The notes under the pieces are model-generated. The model ran no database searches. It saw nothing but the letters and a program-made list of their open reading frames with translations, and was not told where the DNA came from. From the NCBI GenBank assembly GCA_023897205.1, contig JAHWDD010000005.1, forward strand, positions 3,410,001 to 3,474,000: a DNA stretch of 64,000 nucleotides, given 5' to 3'. Shown here piece after piece: positions 36,369 through 47,991 of this stretch (positions are counted from its first letter, which is position 1; every line of letters starts with the position of its first letter). Made by a program: the position numbers and the translations under genes. This DNA is from Exophiala sp. HKRS030 (lineage: Eukaryota; Ascomycota; Eurotiomycetes; Chaetothyriales; Herpotrichiellaceae).

Positions 36369-37889
36369 GGCGGAACGACTTCAGCGAGGTAATCGTGCCC
36401 AGACGAAGGCTGAGCGTCGAGACAGATATCGACCTTATTGCCTTCGATGGCGACTCGGAAACCCGTCAAGCGGCCACGGAGTCGACAAGTTTGAGAAAGA
36501 GGAAGCTTCGCTCGGTTCAAGCCCATCAGTCAGATTGCCAAACCCCACAGCTCAGCTTCTGCTTAGCCCCTTTCCGCACAACCTTGACAAGCCTACGAGC
36601 TCTGCCATCAAATATTGTGAGTGTACTAAATGTGAGACATGCCATAACTCTCATTGAGCAGTTTTTAGTTATTTCAGAGCTTTGTCCTATATGGCTTCGC
36701 AGGGATGAACACTACCAGCGAGGCACCGATCATACACTTCTTCAGAAATTGGTTCCGAAGTTACTACACAAGGAAATCATTCTAGAGTCAATGGCTCTCA
36801 TGGTCAGGGTCACCAGGCCAGACTTCTATTCTGAAGATGGAAATCTCGCTATGCTCGTTGAACGTCGACTACAAAAGGTATATCGAATTTTGAGACACGA
36901 GCTGTCGTCTACCGAGCACCCTGAAATAATTGAGGCCTTGCTCTGGAGTCTTAGTGGTGTTTGTACAACGCTCGTGAGTTCCTCCTTCTGTCTTTTGTCT
37001 TCAGGTAGGCATGCTGATTTTCCACCGCAGTACGTGCATTCTGGTAAAGTACAAGTAACCATTCATTCGCGTGCTATGAAAGCTCTACTGGATTTGTCAC
37101 GAAATCAAGACCGACCCATCAACTCTGTCATTTCCCAGCAAGCCAGATCGTGAGTCACCCACGAGCCTTTATGCTGATATCTCCAATTGAGAAAGTTTTA
37201 GATTCATCGCTTATGAGCGTACCTTGCCCGCCGCTGAGGCACTCTTGTCATCCATTCTTAAGTGGCCAACATCAACGATCAGTTCCGACGTGTCGAAACC
37301 CGGACGCACAAGCCACCACGACCTCGCGTTGCCGATGGGTCTTGTGCAAGTGGCGTTATCTGACGGCCTGACCAAAGAGTGTGTACATCTGTTGACGTAC
37401 GTGGCGACTTTGAAACCCTTATCTTCAGGACATGGCGTCTCCACAGCGGCGGAAGAAGCTCACACTGTGTACATGGCGGTATGCATTTGGCTTCTTAAGA
37501 GGGAAGGCGATCGTCAACAACACGAGGTATTCATCATCGTTGCAACGATGGCATATTGTGCCCACTTGACAGGTGGGATGAATTCTCACTTCGCAATGAA
37601 CTGTTTTTTGCAGTTGTATAGTAGGAGACATCATGGAATACCTGTCGAGGCTTGTAACCCGATGATAGTCTCATGGTGTGCGTCGATGCTCCAAGCAGTA
37701 TATGGCCCAGACAATTTCACTTGGAAATACTCAACCTACCTCTTGACGACACTTTCACCACATGAAAGGTACCTGGTTGATTCTGGGCAGATAGGGAATC
37801 GGTATGACGACTTCTTCTGGAATCCTTCTCTAACACTAGGACTGCAGGAGAGCTGTCCCATATCTGCGCCAAGATTGATATGCCAATAA
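36369..37889 (+). pseudogene. Fungal transcription-factor-like protein without zinc cluster, frame disrupted
   Basis: The layout resembles the large fungal family with a Fungal_trans_2-like C-terminal region and no zinc cluster. Exons can be read as 36369..36616, 36662..36973, 37031..37149 and 37202..37889. The last junctions are convincing (RS-FIAYERTLPAAEALL). The later part has typical pieces such as HKEIILESMALM, IHSRAMKALLDL, MGLVQVALSDGL and SWCASMLQAVYG. The second exon does not stay in one frame. The frame entering it reaches a stop just after ASQG near 36704. The family-like sequence resumes in another frame from about 36756. Two single-base losses would explain this, as would decay. 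No DNA-binding domain is visible. The start is uncertain and the function unknown. Confidence 0.5.
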
Positions 37890-38215
37890 AGGGAATTATG
37901 GGCAGTGTGAGAAATGTGTATGTGTTGGAATTCAGTCGGTACAAGTGTCCGAGACACGTTCACGCTCTTGCTCGTCGTCGTTGATAAGCAACGGCATTAT
38001 GAGATCTGGCAATCTCGGAGCAGCCACATAATACCGCGAGACGAGACTCACAAGGCATATCTTGTCTTGCGTCCTCATCACTAACTTTTCAGAATATGCA
38101 CAAGGTGAAACTTTTCGTCGATAGAGTTCAGAACTATCTTGTCGAGATCTTCTGATTGGAATTCCTGAAACTTGGAGGTGCCAATGATTCAACGACCTGT
38201 TGTTGACACATACAC
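37890..38215. other. Convergent spacer
   Basis: A 326-bp spacer between two 3' ends, with nothing notable. Confidence 0.5.
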
Positions 38216-40516
38216 TTAGCTAGGATGGCTCATAGATCCTTCAAGCCCGAGATCACCCAGTAGCCAAGTACCAACTGGATCTAAATCGCTCCAAGGGTAT
38301 CCATACTGCTGATCCGGGAAAATCTCACCCATGTTGGGATACAACATTGGGTCCTGCTGATCAAAGAGAAGATTGGTTTGAGGCATGGTCATGAAGTCGC
38401 TGCCCACGATACTCTCATTCGTTCGGTTCTCCTGGCCTATCACGTAGTTATTCGGTGCGGCACTCTCGACATTTCCATTCTCTCTGGGAGTTCTATTGCT
38501 CGCGCTGACTCGATCCTCGGCGAAATGAGTAGCAACAAGGGGAATTCCCAGTAGGTGCCACTGCCGGCACAGCTCTGGGCCAAACTCGATAAAGAACGGC
38601 ATGACTTCTGCAGGGACTGGTGCTGGCGGGGTTGACAATCGAGGCTGTTTGGCGACGGTTTTCCTTGCCGCTGTCAAGGATCGCATCGCCTCGGACGCAG
38701 ATCCCCATCTGTCTGATAATGACTGCAACGACAGCGACAGGATCTGGTATTCGGCATCTGCAGCGGATTCGAGACCGGGATATCGGTAGCCGGAAAGCTG
38801 TGAAATACCAGCCGCGAGGGCATAGAAGGCAAACACTGGGCCGAGGTAACGAAGTTCGTCCCGGGATAGAAAATCTTCAAACATGCCTGCGATGAAGGAA
38901 GATGCCACTAGCGACGGAGTAGACGAGGATGCACTTGGGCCTTCGGTTCGGTGAAGGACCAGCACGGCTACGAAGTAGACGACTGCGAGCTGACGGGTCT
39001 TGAAATTGTATGGATTGAGTGACTTGTTGCGATCACGCGAGAAGATGCGTAACTCTGAGGGTAGTTCCTTGATCCAGCGGTACAGTGCATTTTCGAAATT
39101 ACGGCGATCTTCAGGAAGGAATCGTTTGCGCCGACGAAATTCGGTGATCTCGGCTAGCAATTCGCATATACCGCAGTACGCGATAAAAATGCGCGCATCG
39201 GTGTTTTTCAGAGGGAAATCATTGATTGTCGGAGGCAGCACATTGCTGTCCTTGATGTTTATCGTTCGTGGACGTCCAACACCGACGGAAATCACATTGT
39301 CTCTGAGCTATCGCACACGTCAGTTGAGTTATCGATACTGCAATCATGGATGAGTCAACATACTACTAATGTCCACCAAAGTCGACGTCGAAGTAATCTG
39401 CCCGGAGCATTCGCAGCAGGCTCTTTGTGCAGGCCAATCTGATATGCTAGACCCGCTGCAATGCGGACCCAAAATGCACTGGTGCTTGCAGATATTTGTT
39501 CTGGCCCAGTGGGGTTCCACCAGTGTAGAAGTAAAACCGAAATCAATGCAATGATCGGATTCTTCTCATGACCAGCAAAGAAGAGTGATTTTGCTCGTTG
39601 GTAGTAGTCCCCGGAGGTAGCACCAACCCAAGCTCTGGATGACACTCTGCTACCTGCAAGAAATACCGCTTGAAGCAGCAGAATGGACTGAACGTGATCT
39701 GGCTGATCATGCAGCCAACGCTTGTCCACAATCGGCATCCATGGCAAGCAATGCTCGAGAAAATTATCAATAAGGCTCGTCCGGATCGACCGCGGTGGTA
39801 GGTCAAACGCCTTGTAAAGCCGGAGGACCTGTAGATCGATCTCAGAAAGTCCGTGATTAGCTTGCGTGGTGTCGACGTCCTCGACGACCTTGTCGGGAAT
39901 TACGGGGATGCTGCCATCGAGGTAGGCATCTCGGCCAACGTAGCTTTCTGCCAGTGGAGGTGTACCTCGCTCTTGGACATGCTCGGCCGGCGTCGACTCT
40001 ACAGGTTGGATGTCATGCTGGATCGCGACATCTTGGTGGTGCTGATGGTGGAGCTGGTCGACATGCTCGGAAGATTCCCTTTGCGTTTCCACCGTGTGCA
40101 ACGGGCTGTGAGTCGTATTGTTGCCCTCCAGCAGAGCCGGAACTGGCGCGCCGTGAGGCGAAACATTATGATATGGTCTGGGCGGATATGAATTGCGCGA
40201 TGAGGTGTGATACTCGGGTGGCGGCGATGGACTTAGATTGTAGCGCTTCCGCTTTCTCTTGTGCGGCCTATGGAGATTTTCTTGTTTAGAGAACAACAAG
40301 ATCATGCCAGTCTGGTGCCAGCGTACTTACCGACATGGTAGATCAGCGATTCTACAATTGGTGCACGGCGGCTGTTCCGCATCAAGGTCACATTTGATCT
40401 TTTTTCCCTCATGGTCAGCTTCAGCTCGAGCCCAGTAGTCTTTGCAGCTTCCGCGAACAGACCTTTTTCTTGTGGCAGATCGAGCACGCTTGTGTCAATT
40501 TAGCTCTTGCAGACAT
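38216..40516 (-). CDS. Zn(II)2Cys6 transcription factor with fungal-specific TF domain
   Basis: Four minus-strand exons, 40516..40463, 40398..40331, 40267..39364 and 39307..38216, encode 705 residues. The zinc cluster is at residues about 11-40. CSICHKKK ends exon 1 and IKCDLDAEQPPCTNCR is in exon 2, giving Cys spacing CX2CX6C and then CX2C and a final LPC. A basic linker follows (PHKRKRKRYN). The long disordered Pro/His/Gln-rich part ends near EIDLQVLRLYKAFDL. The regulatory domain has FLEHCLPWMPIVDKRWL, LLLLQAVFLAGSRVS, AFWVRIAAGLAYQIGLHKE and RRRLWWTLVLRDNVISVGVG, which fit PF04082-type factors near the xylanolytic or acetate regulators. The protein is nuclear. The target pathway is unknown, and no neighbour is an obvious partner. 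The reading frame is intact. Confidence 0.93.
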
Positions 40517-41317
40517 GATTCGAAATTAAATCTGCGCCGGAACGAGCAGGGAGCGAAGAAGATAAAACAAAATATGCTATGTGGTGACTCAGAGCTCGGT
40601 CGGCCTCTGGTGTTTGTATTGCCGTAGCATTATTCAGCCGCGCATTAAATCCGTCAGTGGGACTTGGATCACGGCGACTCACAGATCATTGAGCTCATAG
40701 CCCATTGACTGTTTCGGATGTATTTATTGTATTGAGAAAGGAAACTTGAAGGTCAAGGTCAAGGTGAAGAAACCCGTCAATGCCAACAAGGCTTTCTGGT
40801 CAGAAGGTGAAAAAGACGGAATCCTCAGATCACATGACTATTCTCGCTTGACCTTCCTCGTTGGGTGTTTCTACTCGACACCTTCGACGACTTGCCCACA
40901 ATAAACAAGAGATACCAGGCACGTCAATCATGCCTCTTCAACGTGTTTGTGTTCAGAATGAAAGACTACTCGACCTTTCGATGGCTGTAACTCGCGTATG
41001 AGCATATTGCGCATACACCCCGATGTCACAGCTGTTCTTCCCGAGGCCTCAGCACCAGGTATCGGTCTTGTGCTATCAGAGTGCCCCTGGTATCTTGCGA
41101 CAGGTCCACCAGGAATGCCGCGCATGATATGCCGGAGTCCAATGCCACAGCTTTGATATGACACTGGTAAGCTATTGCTAGGCCCGAGCCTGCGGCACAT
41201 CTTGCGCCATTGGGCGCCATCGCCTGCAGCAGAAGACATCATCTTGTCCCTGGTTCGGCAATGAGGGCTTCTAGCTCAACTATTATTCAGCTTGTTTTAT
41301 GGTAGTAGCTCTCAGAC
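40517..41317. other. Intergenic, TF promoter and DUF3292 gene 3' flank
   Basis: About 800 bp without a supported gene. The sequence next to 40517 should be the promoter and leader of the zinc-cluster gene. An AAGGTCAAGGTCAAGGT short repeat lies at about 40749-40766. Confidence 0.5.
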
Positions 41318-43548
41318 TCAACCACACCTCTTCCAGCTTATCCCGCTAAACCCAACAATTTGGCTAAAAACCTCATCTCGCTCTGCCAAATGCATGACCG
41401 ATTGCTTCTTACCCTCAAGATCCGTGAACTCAAGGCCAACCTCTTCACCACCGTGACTATTCTGATTCGTAATCCTGTGGATTTCGCGCAAGTTGTCGAA
41501 AAGCAACGACCAGCCTGCTGCTTCCTTTCGCTCATTCTTGGAACTTGAAGTCAAGCGGGGATGCTTTGTCCGCTTTGGGGAGAAAGTGACAGAGGTTGCA
41601 AGCACGACCAGTTTGCCGTGGATTTTGTTCGACGAGTCGTTGTTGTGGCAACTGTAAGTACCGATGAGATAGGTGTCTTTGTCAAGAGCTTTGTGCTTGT
41701 GGTCTGAGGCGAGGTATTGGCTAGCTTCGGTTTGAATGCGGGAAATGGCCCATTCAGCTAGAGGTAAGACAATCAGCTAATCGTATACATTTAGAAGGGT
41801 ACCGAGGGGAAGATATTCACCGTGTGTTGGACTTCGCCAGAACAGCCAAATCACTGGGTTGAGCAGGTTTCGATATCGAGGATATCGAGCGCCCAGAGGC
41901 ACCAGGACGAAGAACAAGATGCCGATAGAAAAAAACGTCATCTGAACGAGTAACCAGGTGGGTGTGACAGTTATGACAGCGAACCCGACAAAGAGGACTG
42001 CGAGAGTCATCCCTGTGTATGATGCATTTCGCCACTCGAAGAAGCTAAGGTGAGAGAAACAATGGTTAGTCCACTTGGTCCTTATTCTCCAGCAAAGTGC
42101 GTAAATGAGTGAATAGGGATATTCCGTTCCGCCATTTACCTCTGAGCCATTTCCATCATGTCTGCAAAACGTTCTCCCAGGTCAAATATTGCTGGCCCGG
42201 CCTTGTCGATGAGATGCTCGGTCCAAGCGCGTTGGCCGTACTGAATAACTAACTCGCTGAGGCTCTGTGGAGTAGTGTCTTGATCTTCGGCTTGGACTAA
42301 CGTGTCTCGCAGGTCTTCAAGTGTGGGAGGGTACCAGCCTCGATACAGGGTCTTCAACAAGACATAAAGGATCTGCTCGGGTCAGGACATCCACACAATC
42401 TATGAATAAATCAACACATTCGAGAACATACCAGAGCGCGCGTCAGGTAGCTGAAGAATAGCAAGAAGAAGTAAAGCCCCATGTACGCAGCACTCTCCCG
42501 CGGATTGTCCCAGTGTGAGACACTCCGTAGCTTCATGACGAGGGCTTGAAGGGGTGTTGAGGCCACAATGAGTCGTTCAGCGACTGATGCTAGCAGCTTT
42601 CGGTCTGGCATTTCCATCTCGAACTCCGGATCAATGTAATACTCACCATGCTTTTCAATCTCGTATGTTAGAAGCTGTTGATGTTAATTAGCTCAAAGAT
42701 ACTCATCGGGTTCCAGGCGCTACCTTCGAACTATATTCCTTCCAAGTCAGCATCTTGCTATCCGCATCGGCCTTCGCGAAGATTGGCGGCGGTTTGGGTG
42801 GATGATCTGACACTCTGACCCTTCTAGCTACGATCCTCACATGTCGATCTAAAGTCCATCTGACGAATGCATCTTGTCTGAGGTGTTTCAATTGCACAAA
42901 GGTTTCGTACTCGGCATCTGTCTCAGGTCCGGCAGGGGCGTCTTCAACTTTTTCGGCTTGACGAAGGAGCTGTACATCCGCGCCATGGGTGACTTCGGCC
43001 TTGATGAAGTTTTCCGCTGCATCTTTGCCACGTTGGTCTTGGACCGTCGTTATAATCGAGTCAACTGGATTGTGGAAGAGCTCTTTCGCTGTTGGCAATT
43101 GCGCTTTCTCCTCCAGGTTATCCGTCAGCCGATTCTTGTCCAGTTGGTCGACAAGCGGTGGTGGTGCAAGAATTGGTAAGTGCTCATCATCACGATCATC
43201 ATCAAGTGTGCCGTTTGAAGCCTTTTTCTTCTCCTCGATGACGGCTTTGATCTTGTTGGTCCCGTATCGTGGGTGAACTATGGCCGAGAGGAGATTTTCC
43301 TTCAATGCTTGACGGATTGAAGGCTTTTGATAGCCAATAGCCTCCGGGCTTGGTCGAGTATTGCTGGGCTCGTCCTTACGTGGACCATCGCCAAGCTGAG
43401 CACGATCGAGTCCCGCTGACACCGTGCCAAAATCGTCTAACTTGGTGGTCACGTCGTGCTGGTGGGATTCTTCCGTTGTTGGTCTATCCATGCTCAGCTT
43501 AACTCTAGAATTGCTATTGTTTTCGTTAGATCGTGAGTTGTTGGCCAT
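41318..43548 (-). CDS. Multi-span membrane protein, DUF3292-like with C-terminal GRAM-like region
   Basis: Five minus-strand exons, 43548..42724, 42674..42432, 42372..42140, 42044..41821 and 41757..41318, give 654 residues. The start is the ATG at 43548, because the longer frame begins with GTG at 43608. The N-terminal third is polar and disordered. A conserved-looking middle part has KELFHNPVDSIITTVQDQRG and DAFVRWTLDRHVR. Hydrophobic spans follow near AAYMGLYFFLLFFSYL, MTLAVLFVGFAVITV and FFSIGILFFVLVPLG. The C-terminal 150 residues (HGKLVVLATSVTFSPK and later LEFTDLEGKKQSVMHLAERDEVF) resemble a GRAM/PH fold. I relate it from memory to the fungal DUF3292 family, which has no known function. 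A membrane-lipid contact role would be a guess. All introns are in phase. Confidence 0.75.
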
Positions 43549-44887
43549 TACATTGGTAGCACTCCGCAACGGTGTTTTCTTTCTGACCAAGTATGATCCA
43601 TCTTCCACAATGTGAATCTCGTGTCAAACCTACAGTATGCGATGGATGGTTTTTCGTTTAATTGAAGAGGTCCGCTAGCCATCCTCGTTGTGACGTGTTT
43701 GTGACAACTTTTATATCGCTTGCGACCAATTCTCTCCGCATTATCCAATCCAGTTTGCAAGCACCGGAAGCCACTTCCGGTACAATCAACCTTTTGCCCG
43801 CGTTTCGTGCGGGTCGTGTCAAAGGACAGCCGATCAATACGACCTTGCGCCATTGAGAAGTCTCCTTCTGACAGAATCGAAGGAGATGAAGGGAGTAAGG
43901 CCTGAATAAGGATTCTAGTAGCCCTGCATATCAGGACTGAAGATGGGAGCTGGTCGAGTATATCATGAAATATTTTTGAGCATAAGCTCACGACAAGGGT
44001 AGATCCACCTTAGCGGATCTAACGTCCATAGTCATCCATCTATATGGTTTCGTCGATATGCAGCCATCATCGTGAAAAGCGGAATGGGAACACCTACCTT
44101 CTGATGGTCATATCACATGCATTGTCTTTCGCAATATGAAGGGGCTATAAATGTGCCTAGATTGGTTGCAATAGCTATAGACGTTCACGATGAATGCATC
44201 GGCATGGTATATGAAGGCTTCAATTTCCATAAGAGGCTGTACATAGAGCCATGAGCAGGCTGTGTAGAGTAAAAACTGTTCCACAGTGTAAGTCCAGAAG
44301 GTTATGTCGGACGTGGTTATAAGATACTTGTACACTTCGGGAATTTAAATTCCACGATCGGCTGGATTGTTGAGAATGGCCCCACGTGATATCGCCAACT
44401 CGAAGTCTGAAAGGACGTCCTCCCTGTCCTTATCAACTTCCACATCATCCCTACCGGAAATGTCTCCCGTAGCCTACGAAATTTCTCACATCAATTGGAT
44501 CCTGTGGGCCTCAGGTGATCGCTGTTCGACCTTGCCGCAAAGAATTTCCCATGAGTATCTCGAATCTGAAATTTGCATGTGCCAGATCAGTTCCACCTTT
44601 GCCGAGCCACAAACCTGTTGAGAGTCGAGACCCATATATTCAAACTAGCAAGAGTTCTGCAGGCTATACTTGTGCGTCCCAACCAAAATGACTGCATGTG
44701 GTTGACTTGCCACGGTAGCCAAATCTGAAGACGTGTCACCATGTGATATTTGCGAATCAATCGACCGTACTATATGTCTCAACTCTGATTATGGTTCTAG
44801 ACCAAACCACTACGACCACTTCCAGACTGGTGTTGATTGTCCACAGGTCGGCAGTGAGACGATTGTCGAAGAACAAAGTCCTTCACG
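43549..44887. other. Divergent intergenic region
   Basis: About 1.3 kb between two divergent starts. A plus-strand open frame near 44367-44621 shows no motif. I see no RNA gene or repeat. Confidence 0.45.
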
Positions 44888-46553
44888 ATGATCGGAACTT
44901 CACCACTCGAGTACGCATGGGTCGTGACCTGGGTCACACTCTTGCATTCTATCGCTCCGCTATGCACTACCTACTGCATCATGGTTTTCTTCTTACCAGA
45001 CCATTTACGCGCCTGGAAAGTCCTTGAATACTGGGCGGCAATGGAGACAGCCTTCTACTGTATAATGTACGGCTACCGGAAATTTCACCTTCAACGCCCA
45101 GCCTTACATCCTCCTCCTCTTGTCAAAGAGGAGAGAAGCCGTCTTTTTAATCTTTGCTTTGAAAGCTCTCAAGACCTTGCCACTTCTTTGTCGAGATGGT
45201 TTCTAGACACGCCAATCATTGGTCTCAAACGAGAAAACATCAAAGAATGGCTTCGTTGGGCTTTTTGGAACACAGGTTTGCCAGACCCTACGCATGAAGA
45301 CGAGTTGGATATGTATGTGAAGCAGCTCGAGATGAAGGTTGGGGTCGAGTTCGAGTCTGGAAGGGCCGATGCGAAGAGTCTGCGTTTGACGTTGGACCGT
45401 GTCGGTGCACTGCATCGGAGTCTGACGTGGTATGCAGTAAGGAAGAACTCCATATGCTAGCAAAAGGGTGAGATCCGCTGACGGACACGTTTTTTCAGTG
45501 TATCTGGGTCGTTGATGTCTTGACCCATGTTTATATGAGTGTCATTGGTTTCAATTTCTACCGAGGCTCCATTGCACATTCAATTGGAATCATTCCTCCA
45601 CGGCCACAAGCTCTTCTTACCGCCAGTCGTTCGCCAAGCACCAACATGAGCTATTGGTATCGCCCTCATACATCTCCGAACGAGGTCCCCATAGTCTTCA
45701 TTCATGGTATCGGCGTTGGGCTATATCCATACATGCAGCTTCTCAAAGAATTGAACCAAGGCCGTCGTGCCGAAGACGGAAAGATTGGGATTCTCGCGGT
45801 CGAGATCTTACCTATATCTTCTCGAATTACAGCCCCCGTACCCAAAAAGGAAGACATGTGCCACCAGCTCCGATCTGTACTACAGCATCACAGAATCGAG
45901 AACTTTGTCTTAGTATCGCACTCGTGAGTACTCCTGGCTGCCAATTATGAGAAGAGAAACTCATGTTCAACACAGATATGGCTCAGTAGTCAGCACACAC
46001 CTCCTCAAAACACCTGACCTGGCTCGCCGAATTTCGTCAATCATACTGGTGGATCCCATTTCACTGCTATTGCATCAGCCAGATGTGGTCTACAACTTTG
46101 TGAGTAATCAATCTGAGACAATAATCATAACCGCTGAAACAAGTCCAGACAGTCCGTGCACCCAAATTCGCGAATGAATGGTTAGTATGGTATTTCGGGT
46201 CCAAGGATATTGGTGTGGCCCATACTCTCTCTCGCACTTTCTTCTGGTCAGAGAACATCTTGTGGAAAGAAGACCTTTTATCTCACCACGCGACCGTGTT
46301 TCTCTCCGGTAAGGACTCGATCATCAACGCGTCACAAGTGCGTGGCTACCTAGAAGACATTGAGAAGCATCATGAAGATATAATTGCAGGACCTGGCGAG
46401 ACAGATAACCAAGATGTACACTGTCCTTCTATGCGCGGCAGCTTAGATGTGGTTTGGTGCGCTGATCTGGATCATGGGCAGATATTCGATCTACGAGCCT
46501 GGAGAGAGCGGCTAAAGCTTGAGATCTTGAAAAAGGCACGACGAACATGCTGA
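44888..46553 (+). CDS. Alpha/beta hydrolase fold protein with N-terminal membrane segments
   Basis: Four exons, 44888..45436, 45499..45923, 45976..46099 and 46149..46553, encode 500 residues. The N-terminus has two hydrophobic spans (WVVTWVTLLHSIAPLC and TTYCIMVFFLP), so it is probably membrane-bound. Residues about 215-320 carry the hydrolase core: VPIVFIHGIGVGLYPYM for the oxyanion turn, and LVSHS followed by YGSVV across an intron for the nucleophile elbow (Ser-His-Ser-Tyr-Gly, so the first Gly of GxSxG is Ser). The acid may be in VFLSGKDSIIN. The catalytic His fits DLDHGQIFDL near the C-terminus. Substrate is unknown; lipase or esterase activity is plausible. The reading frame is intact and the splice phases agree. 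Confidence 0.85.
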
Positions 46554-47426
46554 CATGACTATCACATTCTGTGTCTCCAACGATGAAGATTACTTGGCCA
46601 TGCATTGATGGTTTGTTTCGTCCGGATTGAACCCTATGGATGAAAAGCACTGCGAATGGTATCAGAGCAGTTCTAGAGATGCACGACGCGAGTGGAAACA
46701 TGGGCGCAGCAGTCATACACACCAACTCACCGCCACACGATGATTTTACAAAGATACCTGCGTTGACCGAGCGGGCCACAGCTGGTGGAGCACTCGTTCT
46801 CTGATTGCGATTGCAAGCCTGATGGCTGTCATGACGAACGCTGAACACAAGACGAGACGAGACGACTTCAAAATGCAGCAGGACGATCCTTCTACCACAT
46901 GGCCACGAATTCTCCAGAACCACTCGAGAGCGAGAAATCAAAGGTGCACCCTTGTAGCACTGATAGATCTGCTACTGAAGAGGAGAGGCAACATGGTGTA
47001 CGGTCGAGGAATCGGTATAACGAACGCAAGCACCTCGCACGCTTGCAGTACGCGAACCGAACGATACGCGACAGCAGACATCGGTGCACTGTAACGGAGT
47101 GCCGGTCAACATTGGATCGTTGTGAAAAGAGTGGAGCTCGGTTGTCCCTGATTTGACAACGAAAGGTCGTGGGAGACGAGTGAAGGAAACCCTGCTTGAT
47201 GACAGTTTGTTTGGAAACCGCAAGTTCTACCGCCCGCTTGATCTAATTAGTATCTGAGACATGTATCCCCACAAGCTACGAAGTCCTGAACTTTCACCAA
47301 AGCTGTGTTATCGAGTACCTAGACTTATTCCGTACATACTAGGTACCTATGCATCCACAGGCGAGAATCCCATATATTATCATTGCGGACCCAAAATTCT
47401 CAAAAAGAACCACAAAAAGATGAGGT
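46554..47426. other. Intergenic between hydrolase and tRNA-Thr
   Basis: About 870 bp with dense short open frames on both strands but no recognisable protein. Probably 3' untranslated sequence and spacer. Confidence 0.45.
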
Positions 47427-47512
47427 TGCCTCCATTGAGGATCGAACTCAAGACCTCGGCATCACCGGTAAATGGTACTAGTGCCGCACTCTACCAACTG
47501 GGCTATAGAGGC
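47427..47512 (-). tRNA. tRNA-Thr (AGT) with 13-bp intron
   Basis: On the minus strand the acceptor stem is GCCTCTA paired with TGGAGGC (one G-U pair) and position 73 is A. The anticodon stem is CGGCA/TGCCG, with loop CTAGTA then A after the intron. The T arm has a TTCGATC loop. The intron of 13 bp, CCATTTACCGGTG, sits one base 3' of the AGT anticodon, the canonical place in eukaryotic nuclear tRNAs. The D stem reads GCCC against GAGT and has one weak pair. The A at position 34 would be changed to inosine. Internal A and B box promoters are present as in other Pol III tRNA genes. Confidence 0.9.
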
Positions 47513-47991
47513 TGGTGGATTTGGGGGCGTGGTCTGGAAATATTTGATTATATCTGGGGGATTTGAGAAAGTGAGCTACGGAGTAGTTATGTCGTTACGG
47601 GAATGGCTTAGTGTTGCTTGTCTACCTGGTGGTGCGATATTCTCTTGGCGGTGATCCTTGCAGGTTATCTTACGATTTACTCTGACTTCAGCGTGTAGTT
47701 TTAAAATTTCCACAACTCGCTGGATTGGAGGTGGCCTGCAATGGTTGCTCTTCTACATTTGATCTGCGCAGCGTCGAGGCAAAGTCGGGCATGCTTCTTT
47801 GTATCGGCAAAGGTATGTATCTCTTCTTGCTTGGGGGGATCAAACGTCTGCAAACTAGGGCTCAGCCTTATACCTCTGGCTTGGCAAACATGGAATAACA
47901 GTGTCCAGCTCAAAGCACAAAAGCCAGTGTTATTGTTGCATGAATGACCAATTTGTGATTGTGGGGATGGGTGGGTTCTTTCATTAGTCTA
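47513..47991. other. Intergenic between tRNA-Thr and HET-domain gene
   Basis: No supported gene. One TACGGAGT octamer at 47577-47584. Confidence 0.5.
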
